IMG/VR virus record: IMGVR_UViG_3300017917_004774
Coordinates: 1 to 50,596 of that record
Strand: one strand, 5' to 3'
Length of the DNA stretch: 50,596 nt
Origin: a virus
In this document: positions 1-6,140 of the stretch, piece by piece
How positions within the stretch are numbered: the first letter of the stretch is position 1
Layout: each line of letters opens with the position of its first letter
Translations under genes and position numbers: made by a program
Notes under the pieces: model-generated
Seen by the model: the letters and a program-made list of their open reading frames with translations, nothing else
Told to the model about the DNA's origin: nothing
Database searches by the model: none

Positions 1-120
1 CCAAAAATTGTTTTCATGGATTTTAGTGCATTGTGAAAGTGCTGCAATAATAGATGATAATATAATTCCTATTATAGCATATTGTTTTATATCTGGTTTC
101 TTTTTGCCAAAATTAAACAT
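1..120 (-). CDS. Small membrane protein, partial (3' end outside window)
   Basis: Reading from the ATG at 120, the protein begins MFNFGKKKPDIKQYAIIG and continues through one hydrophobic segment (about residues 13-30) into a 'SQCTKIHEN' stretch, then runs off the left edge. A basic patch before the hydrophobic helix suggests a cytoplasmic N terminus and one membrane span. Small proteins of this shape are common in T4-like cyanophages. The function is unknown. A CTAAATA late-type box lies at 141-147, followed after five bases by the element GAGTGCTGCA. Confidence 0.6.
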   Translation of the reverse strand, partial: MFNFGKKKPDIKQYAIIGIILSSIIAALSQCTKIHENNFW

Positions 121-140
121 AAAAATGCAGCACTCGCCGT

Positions 141-147
141 TATTTAG
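141..147 (-). promoter_or_regulatory. Late promoter box CTAAATA
   Basis: The plus strand reads TATTTAG, which is CTAAATA on the coding strand, 21 bases upstream of the ATG at 120. This matches the gp55-type late box of T4-like cyanophages. It overlaps the stop codon of the gene upstream. Confidence 0.5.
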
Positions 148-773
148 TCAGGAAGAGGATTAGTATATTTTTCCTTTCCTTTTGGAATCTCAGTTTCTTT
201 TTGTTTCATTTTTGATGGAACAACTTTAGCATAAACAGTTTGTTTACCAAACTCTTTAGATGTTAATCCTGGTTTTCCACTCACATCCGCTGCAGTTTGT
301 CTAGAAAGATCAAAACTTGTAGATTTATTATATTGCCCCTGTTTACCAAAATTTCCAGTATCAAAAACTTTTGTAGTTGCAACAGGAGCTTTAGTTCCTG
401 GCGCTTTTGTCATTTGAAGTTGAGTTCCAAATGGAATTGCTGGTTTACTACTTGATGAAGACTTATAAGGAACAGCAACACCCCTTGATTTATCGTGCCA
501 TTTTTCACCACTTGCAGTATGAGTTCCTTTTGTATCAACCGTACTGTAAGAACTTACCTTAACAGGTTTCCACCCATAACGTTTTTGCTCATCTGGAGTA
601 TGAGATCTCTGAGTAAACTTTCCCGTTTGTTTATTTAAAACCCCCGATTTATAATTTTTATATGCAAGAACCTCTTGTTTTGGTGGTTGAGGTTTTGGTG
701 GAGGAGGATTAAATCCAAAGAAAAATTCGTTAACTTGAGATGCGTGTTCGTAAAATTCTTGAAATGTCTTCAT
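144..773 (-). CDS. RlpA/3D-like double-psi beta-barrel protein with capsid-targeting-like N terminus
   Basis: The start chosen is the ATG giving MKTFQEFYEHASQVNEF. A GTG-initiated form from 803 would add ten residues. The N terminus resembles the T4 capsid-targeting sequence MKTYQEFIAEA. After a proline-rich linker (PPPPKPQPPK), the middle and C-terminal parts look like an RlpA/3D double-psi beta-barrel: 'SSYSTVDTKGTHTASGEKW', 'IPFGTQLQM', then 'VFDTGNFGK' and 'SFDLSRQTAADVSG', which match the usual D-x-G-x-F and iDLS motifs. RlpA/3D domains bind or cleave peptidoglycan glycan strands. It sits next to the tail-lysozyme gene, which supports a cell-wall role. Whether it is catalytic and whether it is packaged are inferences. 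Confidence 0.6.
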   Translation of the reverse strand: MKTFQEFYEHASQVNEFFFGFNPPPPKPQPPKQEVLAYKNYKSGVLNKQTGKFTQRSHTPDEQKRYGWKPVKVSSYSTVDTKGTHTASGEKWHDKSRGVAVPYKSSSSSKPAIPFGTQLQMTKAPGTKAPVATTKVFDTGNFGKQGQYNKSTSFDLSRQTAADVSGKPGLTSKEFGKQTVYAKVVPSKMKQKETEIPKGKEKYTNPLPD

Positions 774-810
774 TTTAAAAAGAAAGGGGAAGTTCTGCAG
801 CACTCCCCCT

Positions 811-818
811 TATTTATT
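811..818 (-). promoter_or_regulatory. Late promoter-like box AATAAATA
   Basis: The minus strand reads AATAAATA, followed after a 5-base gap by GAGTGCTGCA, the same element and spacing as at 120-147. It lies 38 bases upstream of the ATG of the RlpA-like gene and overlaps the 3' end of the lysozyme gene. Confidence 0.4.
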
Positions 819-1479
819 AAACGTCTACCATGGTCAGTCGGTTAGCATAATCATAGGCAAATGAAGTGCGAGCACCATGATGCCCCCAACCAATCCAACT
901 ATACGCATATTCCATGTAACGATTGATAGATTTACCAGGAACTTTCATTTTATCTTCAATCTGTTTCCATTGAATTTCATTTGTTAAATAACGTAATTGC
1001 GTATCAAGTGATGATGGCGACCCACCATACTTTCTAGCAAAATCACCCAATCCATAATAACGATTGGCAGATGTCCATTGAATCAGTCCGTAACCGCCGT
1101 AGCAGTTACCCCAACTGGTTCTACTACCACCTTCACAAATATTAGGCATGAATGTTGATTCTTGCTTAATATTTCCCAAAATAGTAGCAAGGGCGTTTCT
1201 GTCTTTAATTCCAATGTCCTGAAAATAATTCAGGGTATCATTTTCATTTTTATTACACCCTTTACAAATTAGCCTTTTCTCTTTTGGCTTCTCAGGAGCA
1301 ACCTCGCGGATCGCTGTCTTGTCTCTTACAAGATTAATCTCCTTTTGATTGGGGATAGGTTTTGCTTCCACTGGGGGAGGCGGTCCTTGCATCTTGTAGT
1401 TGGCAAATGGCAGTGTTGCCGTTTGTGTTGCAACCGTCGCCAGAAGAGGCACGGCTACAGTTGTAAGGTTAAAAAGCAT
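817..1479 (-). CDS. Phage tail lysozyme-type (Phage_lysozyme2-like) muralytic protein
   Basis: A 220-residue protein. The first 25 residues are hydrophobic (MLFNLTTVAVPLLATVA), like a signal or membrane anchor. A Pro/Lys-rich linker and a 'CKGCN' pair follow. The C-terminal part has the hallmarks of phage tail lysozyme domains: 'ATILGNIKQESTF' with the likely catalytic Glu, 'YGGYGLIQWTSANRY', 'QLRYLTNEI' and 'YMEYAYSWIGWG'. Its probable role is peptidoglycan cleavage at entry or lysis. It is preceded by a structured leader and a sigma70-like promoter (1494-1641). I am sure of the fold family but not whether it is virion-borne. Confidence 0.75.
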   Translation of the reverse strand: MLFNLTTVAVPLLATVATQTATLPFANYKMQGPPPPVEAKPIPNQKEINLVRDKTAIREVAPEKPKEKRLICKGCNKNENDTLNYFQDIGIKDRNALATILGNIKQESTFMPNICEGGSRTSWGNCYGGYGLIQWTSANRYYGLGDFARKYGGSPSSLDTQLRYLTNEIQWKQIEDKMKVPGKSINRYMEYAYSWIGWGHHGARTSFAYDYANRLTMVDV

Positions 1480-1493
1480 TAAGGTTAATTGAA

Positions 1494-1538
1494 CTCTACA
1501 TCCGTATAGAGAAAGCGCACTTCCCCTTTCTCAAGGGG
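1494..1538 (-). other. Two strong stem-loops in the leader of the tail-lysozyme gene
   Basis: The leader RNA (minus strand) contains CCCCTT-GAGA-AAGGGG at 1523-1538, a perfect 6-bp stem with a GNRA-class tetraloop. It is followed at 1494-1511 by CTCTATA-CGGA-TGTAGAG, seven pairs including one G-U. Both lie between the promoter region and the start at 1479. No known riboswitch is recognised. Confidence 0.45.
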
Positions 1539-1584
1539 CAGTCTCCACGGCTCTAAATGTCACATCAAGGACTAATTACAAAAA

Positions 1585-1606
1585 AACCCACCAAATTTGA
1601 TGGGTT
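1585..1606 (-). terminator. Rho-independent terminator downstream of the HExxH gene
   Basis: On the minus strand the stem AACCCATCA/TGGTGGGTT closes around a short AATT loop and is followed by TTTTTTTG. It ends the 1647-2120 transcription unit. Confidence 0.75.
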
Positions 1607-1612
1607 CGGATC

Positions 1613-1641
1613 ATAATAAGTTATTATTTAGGATTTGTCAA
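1613..1641 (-). promoter_or_regulatory. Sigma70-type promoter TTGACA-N17-TATTAT overlapping a CTAAATA late box
   Basis: The minus strand shows TTGACA (1636-1641), a 17-base spacer and TATTAT (1613-1618). A CTAAATA late box lies inside the spacer (1625-1631). The predicted start falls at the base of the terminator hairpin at 1585-1606, so a transcript made here would carry that hairpin at its extreme 5' end. It probably drives the tail-lysozyme gene early and late. Confidence 0.5.
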
Positions 1642-1646
1642 GTTTT

Positions 1647-2120
1647 TTACTTTACAGGTGGTAATTTAAATAAGTAAGAATGATCTGCCCCAAAATCCCT
1701 TAAAAGTTTGCCAGCTCTCATATTTGCATCATTTTCAGTTTTACTTCCAGCATGTCCAGTACCATTAATATTATGTTCATGCTGTGAATAATGAATTAAT
1801 TCGTGCGCCAAAGTACGCAAAACATCCATTGGATGTCTATCTAAAATTTCAACAAATATATTATCTTTTCCTTTTATAACTCCAAATGCAGCATGTGTTT
1901 GAGAAAATTTAGAATTAGAAACAAAATGAATATTTGGTATTTTTTTTAATTTTAAATTTCTTTTTGCAAAAGATAAAAAAACTTTTACAATTTTAGAAAA
2001 TTGTTCATGAGAAACTTTATTACCTCTTCTATCAAAAAAATTTGGATGACCTTCATTCAAATCTTCACCATATATTGAGTTATAAGCCTCAGCAATATAT
2101 GACAAATCTAATCTATCCAT
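1647..2120 (-). CDS. SprT-like HExxH metalloprotease with capsid-leader-like N terminus
   Basis: A 157-residue protein with the zincin motif HELIHYSQHE (His106-Glu107-x-x-His110) in a context ('LRTLAHELIHYSQ') like SprT/WLM metalloproteases. The N terminus is 'LSYIAEAYNSIYGEDLNEG'. It resembles T4 internal-protein leaders and contains two gp21-type cleavage sites (IAE|A, LNE|G) before a basic body. A late box faces it at 2146-2152. Packaging into the head and cleavage of host proteins after injection are inferences from the leader and the motif. A third zinc ligand cannot be fixed by eye. Confidence 0.55.
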   Translation of the reverse strand: MDRLDLSYIAEAYNSIYGEDLNEGHPNFFDRRGNKVSHEQFSKIVKVFLSFAKRNLKLKKIPNIHFVSNSKFSQTHAAFGVIKGKDNIFVEILDRHPMDVLRTLAHELIHYSQHEHNINGTGHAGSKTENDANMRAGKLLRDFGADHSYLFKLPPVK

Positions 2121-2145
2121 TTCTACTTTATGGTGGATTTAATAT

Positions 2146-2165
2146 TATTTAGACTTTACTAAATA
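2146..2165. promoter_or_regulatory. Back-to-back divergent late promoters (TATTTAG-N6-CTAAATA palindrome)
   Basis: TATTTAG (2146-2152, CTAAATA on minus) and CTAAATA (2159-2165, plus) are perfect inverted copies six bases apart. They lie 26 bases upstream of each divergent start codon (2120 minus, 2192 plus). They divide the minus-strand and plus-strand operons. Confidence 0.6.
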
Positions 2166-2191
2166 GTTGCATAGTCTAACTTAATAGAACG

Positions 2192-2653
2192 ATGAAAAGA
2201 TTAGCTTTTATCTTTTCGTTATTCTTAGTTACTCCTGTTAGTGCTGCTGAAATTACATCTAAAATTGTTGATTCCGTACAATTAGGCGTTCAGGGTGCAG
2301 CGGTTCAATCAGAAAGAGTAGGTGCTTCCTATTCAGTAGGAGGTACAAACATTAATGTTACAACTCTCGGTGGAGTTGGTAACGCAGGTTCTTATAATAT
2401 TAATACGAATGGTGCAGCATTTAGTTTCTCTGAAGCATCAATCACTGCAGATACTGTTGTCACCAATCAGTCGGCAGCTTCTGGAACAATTGCTTCTCCC
2501 AACCTTTATGGCAACTCTACTACCCAGTTAGGTGGAGATAAAGGTTCTCTTGCAGGTACACTTTCACCAACAGGTGTTCCTACAATTACTGCTGGTGGTC
2601 CTGGAAGCACAGGAACAGCACAAAGAACCGTTGAGTTAAGCGTATTCAAGTGA
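2192..2653 (+). CDS. Secreted protein of unknown function, first gene of plus-strand island
   Basis: The N terminus MKRLAFIFSLFLVTPVSAAE is a textbook signal peptide with cleavage after 'SAA' or 'VSA'. The rest is a low-charge, Gly/Ser/Thr-rich beta-type sequence ('YSVGGTNINVTTLGG', 'AFSFSEASITADTVV'). The 'GTNINV/I' and 'FSFSE/FQFSE' motifs recur in the next gene, so the two are probably diverged paralogues. I recognise no catalytic domain. A fibre or surface-attached virion protein is possible. Late promoter at 2159-2165. Confidence 0.65.
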   Translation: MKRLAFIFSLFLVTPVSAAEITSKIVDSVQLGVQGAAVQSERVGASYSVGGTNINVTTLGGVGNAGSYNINTNGAAFSFSEASITADTVVTNQSAASGTIASPNLYGNSTTQLGGDKGSLAGTLSPTGVPTITAGGPGSTGTAQRTVELSVFK

Positions 2654-3012
2654 GACACATAACTCCCGTTTTGCTCATAGCAGCGGGATTTATATCTCCC
2701 TGCTATGCTGGTCCCGTCACTCCCAATTTTACGAGTGGCACAATTACTTCTGAGACAAAGACACGCACTGAAGTGGTTGAAACTATTAAACAAATAGAAT
2801 ATTCTACTGGGACATCTTACACTGTCACTGGTACTAATATTAACATACCTAGCCGTCCTGGGCCAGGAGCGAATTACACTATTCAGACTCAAGGTGCTCC
2901 GTTCCAGTTTAGTGAGACTTATCTGACTCCTGGAATAAGCAAAGAAACATGGATAGATCGCAAAACTACCGAAGATTCGGTAACAAACTCAATATCTGTC
3001 TTTACACAATAG
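2650..3012 (+). CDS. Secreted protein, paralogue of the preceding gene
   Basis: GTG start overlapping the stop of the preceding gene (GTGA), so translation is coupled. Signal peptide MRHITPVLLIAAGFISPCYA, then a mature domain with 'YTVTGTNINIPSRPGPG' and 'APFQFSETYLTPG', which align with 'YSVGGTNINVTTLGG' and 'AAFSFSEASIT' upstream. The function is unknown. The last 64 bases overlap the next gene in another frame. Confidence 0.6.
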   Translation: MRHITPVLLIAAGFISPCYAGPVTPNFTSGTITSETKTRTEVVETIKQIEYSTGTSYTVTGTNINIPSRPGPGANYTIQTQGAPFQFSETYLTPGISKETWIDRKTTEDSVTNSISVFTQ

Positions 3013-3593
3013 CAGGAATATTATTATTAACACTTGCAGGTTCCACAAAAAGTAAAGCACAACAAGCACCATCCAATACCAATATCGCTGGCCCTTCAGC
3101 ATCTGCTACTGGTAACGTAACTAATCAGGCAGTACAGGTGCTGCAAGGGCCATTTGCAGTAAACACTTATGGTGGAGGAGTTTCTTGTCAAGGTTCAACT
3201 TTGAATCTTCAAACTTTTGGATATCATAACTTAAATTTTAACAAAGATCCAGAAACTTATCAAACAGGATCTTTTAATGGTGGTGTTTCATTAGGATTTT
3301 CAGTACCTCTTGATGGTTCATTGCAAGAATTGTGTAAAGCAAGAGTTCGTACAGAAATCTCAAGACAACAAGCAGAAGCAGATAAAGCAAGACTTGATTT
3401 TGAATTAGTTAGATTACTTAAGTGTGGTGAAGCAAAAAAATCTGGGATTGACTTTCATCCTAATAGTCCTTATGCCAAAATTTGTGCAGACATCATAGTA
3501 CAACCACCAAAAATTGTTACAATTGATCCAGTAGCTTCAATAAATAATAAGTTACCGCAACAGTCAAATGTCAAAGTCAGCAAACAAAGGTAA
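2949..3593 (+). CDS. Secreted/anchored protein with C-terminal helix, unknown function
   Basis: A 214-residue product with a hydrophobic N-terminal segment ('NICLYTIAGILLLTLAGS') ending near 'SKAQQ', which reads as a signal sequence or anchor. Then come a Gly/Ser/Asn-rich domain ('FNGGVSLGFSVPLDGSLQ'), a charged helix ('RTEISRQQAEADKARLDFELVRLL') and paired cysteines near the C terminus. It overlaps the preceding gene by 64 bases and the next small ORF by 26. A comparable three-gene cluster is familiar from cyanomyoviruses but has no assigned role. Confidence 0.6.
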   Translation: MDRSQNYRRFGNKLNICLYTIAGILLLTLAGSTKSKAQQAPSNTNIAGPSASATGNVTNQAVQVLQGPFAVNTYGGGVSCQGSTLNLQTFGYHNLNFNKDPETYQTGSFNGGVSLGFSVPLDGSLQELCKARVRTEISRQQAEADKARLDFELVRLLKCGEAKKSGIDFHPNSPYAKICADIIVQPPKIVTIDPVASINNKLPQQSNVKVSKQR

Positions 3594-3681
3594 GAAAGGT
3601 TCTGCCGGAGGGAAAAATCCCAAACAGAATCAAGGTAACGCTGCTGCTAAAAAAGCAAAAAACGGCGGAAAGAAAAAGTGA
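3568..3681 (+). CDS. 37-residue Lys/Gly-rich basic protein
   Basis: From ATG 3568 the ORF reads MSKSANKGKKGSAGGKN, then 'NQGNAAAKKAKNGGKKK' and TGA at 3679-3681. It is very basic, without hydrophobic residues, and probably disordered, so it looks nucleic-acid binding. It overlaps the upstream gene by 26 bases and is followed six bases later by the next start, consistent with an operon of tiny genes. The composition is typical of real small cyanophage proteins, but function cannot be inferred. Confidence 0.55.
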   Translation: MSKSANKGKKGSAGGKNPKQNQGNAAAKKAKNGGKKK

Positions 3682-3687
3682 GGTATT

Positions 3688-3882
3688 ATGCCACGCGAAT
3701 GGAATACTCCAGTTCGGGAACCTTGGAATCCTGTAATTAAAAAATGTCTTGATGCAGTTGATGAGCACATCAGACAATATATTAAAACAGAAGATGACTG
3801 GCATTTATCACAAGCAGAAATATTAAGAAAATATGTAAAAGATTTAAAAATTTGGATCCACAAGCAAGAGGGAAGAGAATGA
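3688..3882 (+). CDS. Small Trp-rich helical protein, unknown function
   Basis: 64 residues from the ATG at 3688: 'MPREWNTPVREPWNPV', then amphipathic helix ('DAVDEHIRQYIKTEDDWHLSQAE'). It is charged and has no membrane segment. Its stop overlaps the next start (ATGA at 3879). Reliable as a gene because of its compact placement in the overlapping series. The role is unknown. Confidence 0.5.
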   Translation: MPREWNTPVREPWNPVIKKCLDAVDEHIRQYIKTEDDWHLSQAEILRKYVKDLKIWIHKQEGRE

Positions 3883-4070
3883 AAAATGCAATTATCCTTT
3901 CACTTTGTTTTTTACCATTAGCAATTATCTATATAATAATGAAATTATCTCTGTGGATGTCCTCTACAGTTTCTGAAATTTCTTATGTAAAAAAAGATGC
4001 AAAACGAGAACACGGACCCTACGTGGAAAATGCATATGCAGATATTGATGAAGAGGAAGAGAAAGATTGA
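3879..4070 (+). CDS. Small single-span membrane protein
   Basis: The start at 3879 is chosen over an in-frame start at 3852 because it forms an ATGA overlap with the upstream stop. MKNAIILSLCFLPLAIIYIIM is a membrane helix; the tail is charged and ends 'DIDEEEEKD'. Unknown function. Confidence 0.5.
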   Translation: MKNAIILSLCFLPLAIIYIIMKLSLWMSSTVSEISYVKKDAKREHGPYVENAYADIDEEEEKD

Positions 4071-4200
4071 AATTGCTGAAATTATTGATGAAGCAATTTG
4101 GAAATGGTATTTTGAGAATGGAAAAGAAGTTCCCAACTGGAAGATGCAAAAAGATCCACAATGGTGGATTGATTATTTAAAGGAACTTGAAAATGAGTGA
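4048..4200 (+). CDS. Small Trp-rich acidic/helical protein
   Basis: 50 residues from ATG 4048: 'MKRKRKIEIAEIIDEAIWKWYF' then 'WKMQKDPQWWIDYLKELENE'. The start is uncertain; an in-frame ATG at 3997 would add 17 residues inside the previous gene. It is Trp-rich like the gene at 3688. The following start (4193) overlaps its stop. Confidence 0.45.
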   Translation: MKRKRKIEIAEIIDEAIWKWYFENGKEVPNWKMQKDPQWWIDYLKELENE

Positions 4201-4318
4201 ATTTCCTTGGGGTGTTTTTATAATTTTATCATGTGGACTTGCATTCACGGGATATTGCATTTACTACATATTAAGATTAGCACATTTGGAGATGAAAGAT
4301 GAAAAGAAAAAAGAATAA
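4193..4318 (+). CDS. 41-residue membrane protein
   Basis: ATG at 4193 overlaps the upstream stop. 'MSEFPWGVFIILSCGLAFTG' leads into a second hydrophobic stretch ('YCIYYILRL') and a charged tail 'EMKDEKKKE'. The short length, one or two membrane spans and charged C terminus would suit a membrane accessory protein. A holin-like role cannot be claimed from this alone. The 3' end overlaps the IF-2-like gene. Confidence 0.45.
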   Translation: MSEFPWGVFIILSCGLAFTGYCIYYILRLAHLEMKDEKKKE

Positions 4319-4496
4319 AGAAGAAATAGTATTTGAAGGAAATTTAAACTCTCTTCGTAGAGGAAATAAAGACGTAAAAGAAGTTTCATCTGGATTTGAA
4401 TGTGGTGTTCAATGTGATGGATTTTCGGATTGGCAAATTGGAGACAGAATTGAAATATATAAAACAGTTCCAAAGAAAAGAACTTTGAAAAAATGA
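4299..4496 (+). CDS. Free-standing IF-2 C-terminal (C2) domain-like protein
   Basis: 65 residues. The core 'VFEGNLNSLRRGNKDVKEV', then 'SSGFECGVQCDGFSDWQIGD' and 'RIEIYKTVPKKRTL', lines up residue by residue with the last domain of bacterial initiation factor IF-2. E. coli IF-2, for example, has EGELESLRRFKDDVNEV, then NGMECGIGV and a GDVIEVFE end. In IF-2 this domain binds the fMet-CCA end of initiator tRNA. Here it stands alone, with no GTPase domain. It has its own GGAG ribosome site eight bases before the ATG. The homology is strong by eye. A role in steering host translation initiation is inference. It lies inside a late operon of tiny genes. Confidence 0.75.
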   Translation: MKRKKNKEEIVFEGNLNSLRRGNKDVKEVSSGFECGVQCDGFSDWQIGDRIEIYKTVPKKRTLKK

Positions 4497-4702
4497 AAAA
4501 CCTAGCACTTATTCTGTCAGCAACGAGTCTGGCAATTAGTGGAGCACTTTGTTATGGTGCTTATGTGACATATCAAAAAGCACAGAAAATTCTGAATAAT
4601 CCAGAAGAGTTTGTTGGTGCCGTTGTAGAGAAGCAGGTCAACAAAGCATTTGAAAAACTACCTATTCCTAAACTAAATACAGAGAAGTTTAAACTATTCT
4701 AA
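4493..4702 (+). CDS. Small membrane-anchored protein, unknown function
   Basis: ATGA overlap with the IF-2-like gene. 'MKNLALILSATSLAISGALC' is a hydrophobic anchor or signal with a cysteine at 20. A helical stretch ('VTYQKAQKILNNPEEFVGAVV') and a short charged tail follow. Similar MKNLAL-type proteins are frequent in cyanomyoviruses. No function is known to me. The next gene starts one base after the stop. Confidence 0.5.
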   Translation: MKNLALILSATSLAISGALCYGAYVTYQKAQKILNNPEEFVGAVVEKQVNKAFEKLPIPKLNTEKFKLF

Positions 4703-4703
4703 A

Positions 4704-5117
4704 ATGGCTGATAAAGATCCTTACATTTATAGAATACGTGAAATTCATAAAGTAGTTGATGGAGATACAATTGATGCTGACATTGATTTGGGTTTTGATA
4801 TTTCTCTCACTAAGCGAATTCGTCTTGCTGGGGTTGATACTCCTGAGTCACGTACTGCAGATGCGAATGAAAAGAAATATGGACTTGAAGCAAAAGAATG
4901 GTTGAAGCATCGTTGTGAAAATGCTAAAAACATTCTGATTAAAACAGAACTTCCAGACTCCACGGAAAAGTATGGAAGAATCATCGGACACTTGTTTATT
5001 AATGACGAATCAACATCTCTTAACAATCAAATGGTTGCTGAGGGATATGCATGGAATTATGATGGTGGTACAAAAGTCAAAAACTTTGCCGAATTAGATG
5101 CAAAGCGTAAGAAGTAA
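4704..5117 (+). CDS. Staphylococcal nuclease-like (SNase) endonuclease
   Basis: A 137-residue protein with the SNase OB-fold signature: 'VVDGDTIDADIDLGF', 'RIRLAGVDTPESR' (Arg, Asp and Glu of the active site) and 'EKYGRIIGHLF' (second catalytic Arg), then 'LNNQMVAEGYAWNY'. SNase enzymes cut single- and double-stranded DNA and RNA using Ca2+. There is no signal peptide, so it probably acts in the host cytoplasm, perhaps in host DNA degradation. It is last in the plus-strand operon and ends exactly against the convergent gene at 5118. Confidence 0.85.
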   Translation: MADKDPYIYRIREIHKVVDGDTIDADIDLGFDISLTKRIRLAGVDTPESRTADANEKKYGLEAKEWLKHRCENAKNILIKTELPDSTEKYGRIIGHLFINDESTSLNNQMVAEGYAWNYDGGTKVKNFAELDAKRKK

Positions 5118-5882
5118 TTACTTTGAGTGAAACTTCTTATATTGTTCTTTCTTTTGATTCTTCTGCTCTTTCTTAAGTAACTTATTGACCTTTTTGAGAG
5201 ACTGATTTTTTTCAAAAGCAAAATAAACCTGAAGTTCATAAGGGGTAAGATCTTTACTTAAGAGTTTCTTACCCCTTACAAATATCTGTTCAACTATTGG
5301 TTTCATTTTCTTTACCATCCATTCCACCAAAGATTTGCCAACAAGAGCCGCAGCAACAGAAGCAGTAGCAGTGGTGCCAGCAAGTATAACCTGTTCTTTT
5401 GGAGGAACTGGAACTTGTCCGATGAGTGGTACTTCAATGACTGGCACCCCCAAATTTGTATTTGTAGTGGGTTGATCGGAAATATTCCGATTATCTTGAG
5501 TATTTTGAACAGGAATTTGAACTTGTGGTAGTATAGGTTTACTATCAGGAAGTCCTCTTGATTTTTCTTCCTGTTCCTGTTCTTTTTGTTTTTGCTGAGA
5601 TTTTACGGCAGCATTAAACTCTTCCTGTGTTGGTACATCAATCACAGGATAATTCAAAGTGGGGTTTGGCATATCTATGATAGGTGATGCTAAACCCCTT
5701 ATAACAGGTTTTTGAGGTAACCGATTAGACTCTTCCGACAGGTACGGAATTATCGGCGGAGGCATCTCCCGAACCACAGGTTGGACAACCTTCGGTTGAT
5801 TCAGCAGCGGTAACTGCTGTAAACTCTGGTTCTGGAGTTGGTTCAACTGCTGTGATTGCAGGTTCGGGATCTCGTTTGGCAT
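5118..5882 (-). CDS. Pro/Gln-rich virion-type protein with C-terminal hydrophobic segment
   Basis: 254 residues. The first 150 are Pro/Gln-rich and look extended ('LQSQQLNQLQNQSLQQLPLL'). A hydrophobic stretch follows ('VILAGTTATASVAAALVGKS') and then a basic helical C terminus. The shape suggests a membrane-associated or virion protein. No enzyme motif is seen. Its first 158 bases overlap the 3' part of the upstream gene in a different frame. It is convergent with the SNase gene with no gap and no visible terminator. Confidence 0.6.
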   Translation of the reverse strand: MPNEIPNLQSQQLNQLQNQSLQQLPLLNQPKVVQPVVREMPPPIIPYLSEESNRLPQKPVIRGLASPIIDMPNPTLNYPVIDVPTQEEFNAAVKSQQKQKEQEQEEKSRGLPDSKPILPQVQIPVQNTQDNRNISDQPTTNTNLGVPVIEVPLIGQVPVPPKEQVILAGTTATASVAAALVGKSLVEWMVKKMKPIVEQIFVRGKKLLSKDLTPYELQVYFAFEKNQSLKKVNKLLKKEQKNQKKEQYKKFHSK

Positions 5883-6081
5883 CTTCTTGTTTGTCGTTCT
5901 TCAATGTATTAATACCAAAAGTTGCGGCAGAAGCAGTAAATACCGTCGCAATAAAGGTTGGATCCATTTTTGCAAGAAGTCCTGCATAACTAGCGGTCAA
6001 AAGTGCAGCAGACCAACTCAGAATTGCAACACGAATTAACTGTCCCATAGCCCTATCTCTTTTACTTGATGAATCAGCCAT
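5725..6081 (-). CDS. Conserved cyanophage-type small membrane protein
   Basis: The start chosen is MADSSSKRDRAMGQLIR at 6081; a longer in-frame start at 6108 is possible. A hydrophobic region 'VAILSWSAALLTASYAGLLA' and 'IATVFTASAATFGINTL' suggests one or two membrane spans, followed by an acidic, Pro/Glu-rich tail with 'CPTCGSGD'. The N-terminal block is one I associate with cyanomyoviruses. The function is unknown. The C-terminal 158 bases are also coding for the start of the next gene. Confidence 0.6.
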   Translation of the reverse strand: MADSSSKRDRAMGQLIRVAILSWSAALLTASYAGLLAKMDPTFIATVFTASAATFGINTLKNDKQEDAKRDPEPAITAVEPTPEPEFTAVTAAESTEGCPTCGSGDASADNSVPVGRV

Positions 6082-6130
6082 TGTATTTAAAAATAATGGT
6101 GGACTCACTTAAGAATGATTATACCTTGAG

Positions 6131-6137
6131 TATTTAG
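6131..6137 (-). promoter_or_regulatory. Late box CTAAATA with nearby TATAAT
   Basis: CTAAATA on the minus strand about 50 bases upstream of the 6081 start. A TATAAT hexamer follows at 6118-6123 with no good -35 element. It serves the 5725-6081 and 5118-5882 pair. Confidence 0.45.
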
Positions 6138-6140
6138 GAA

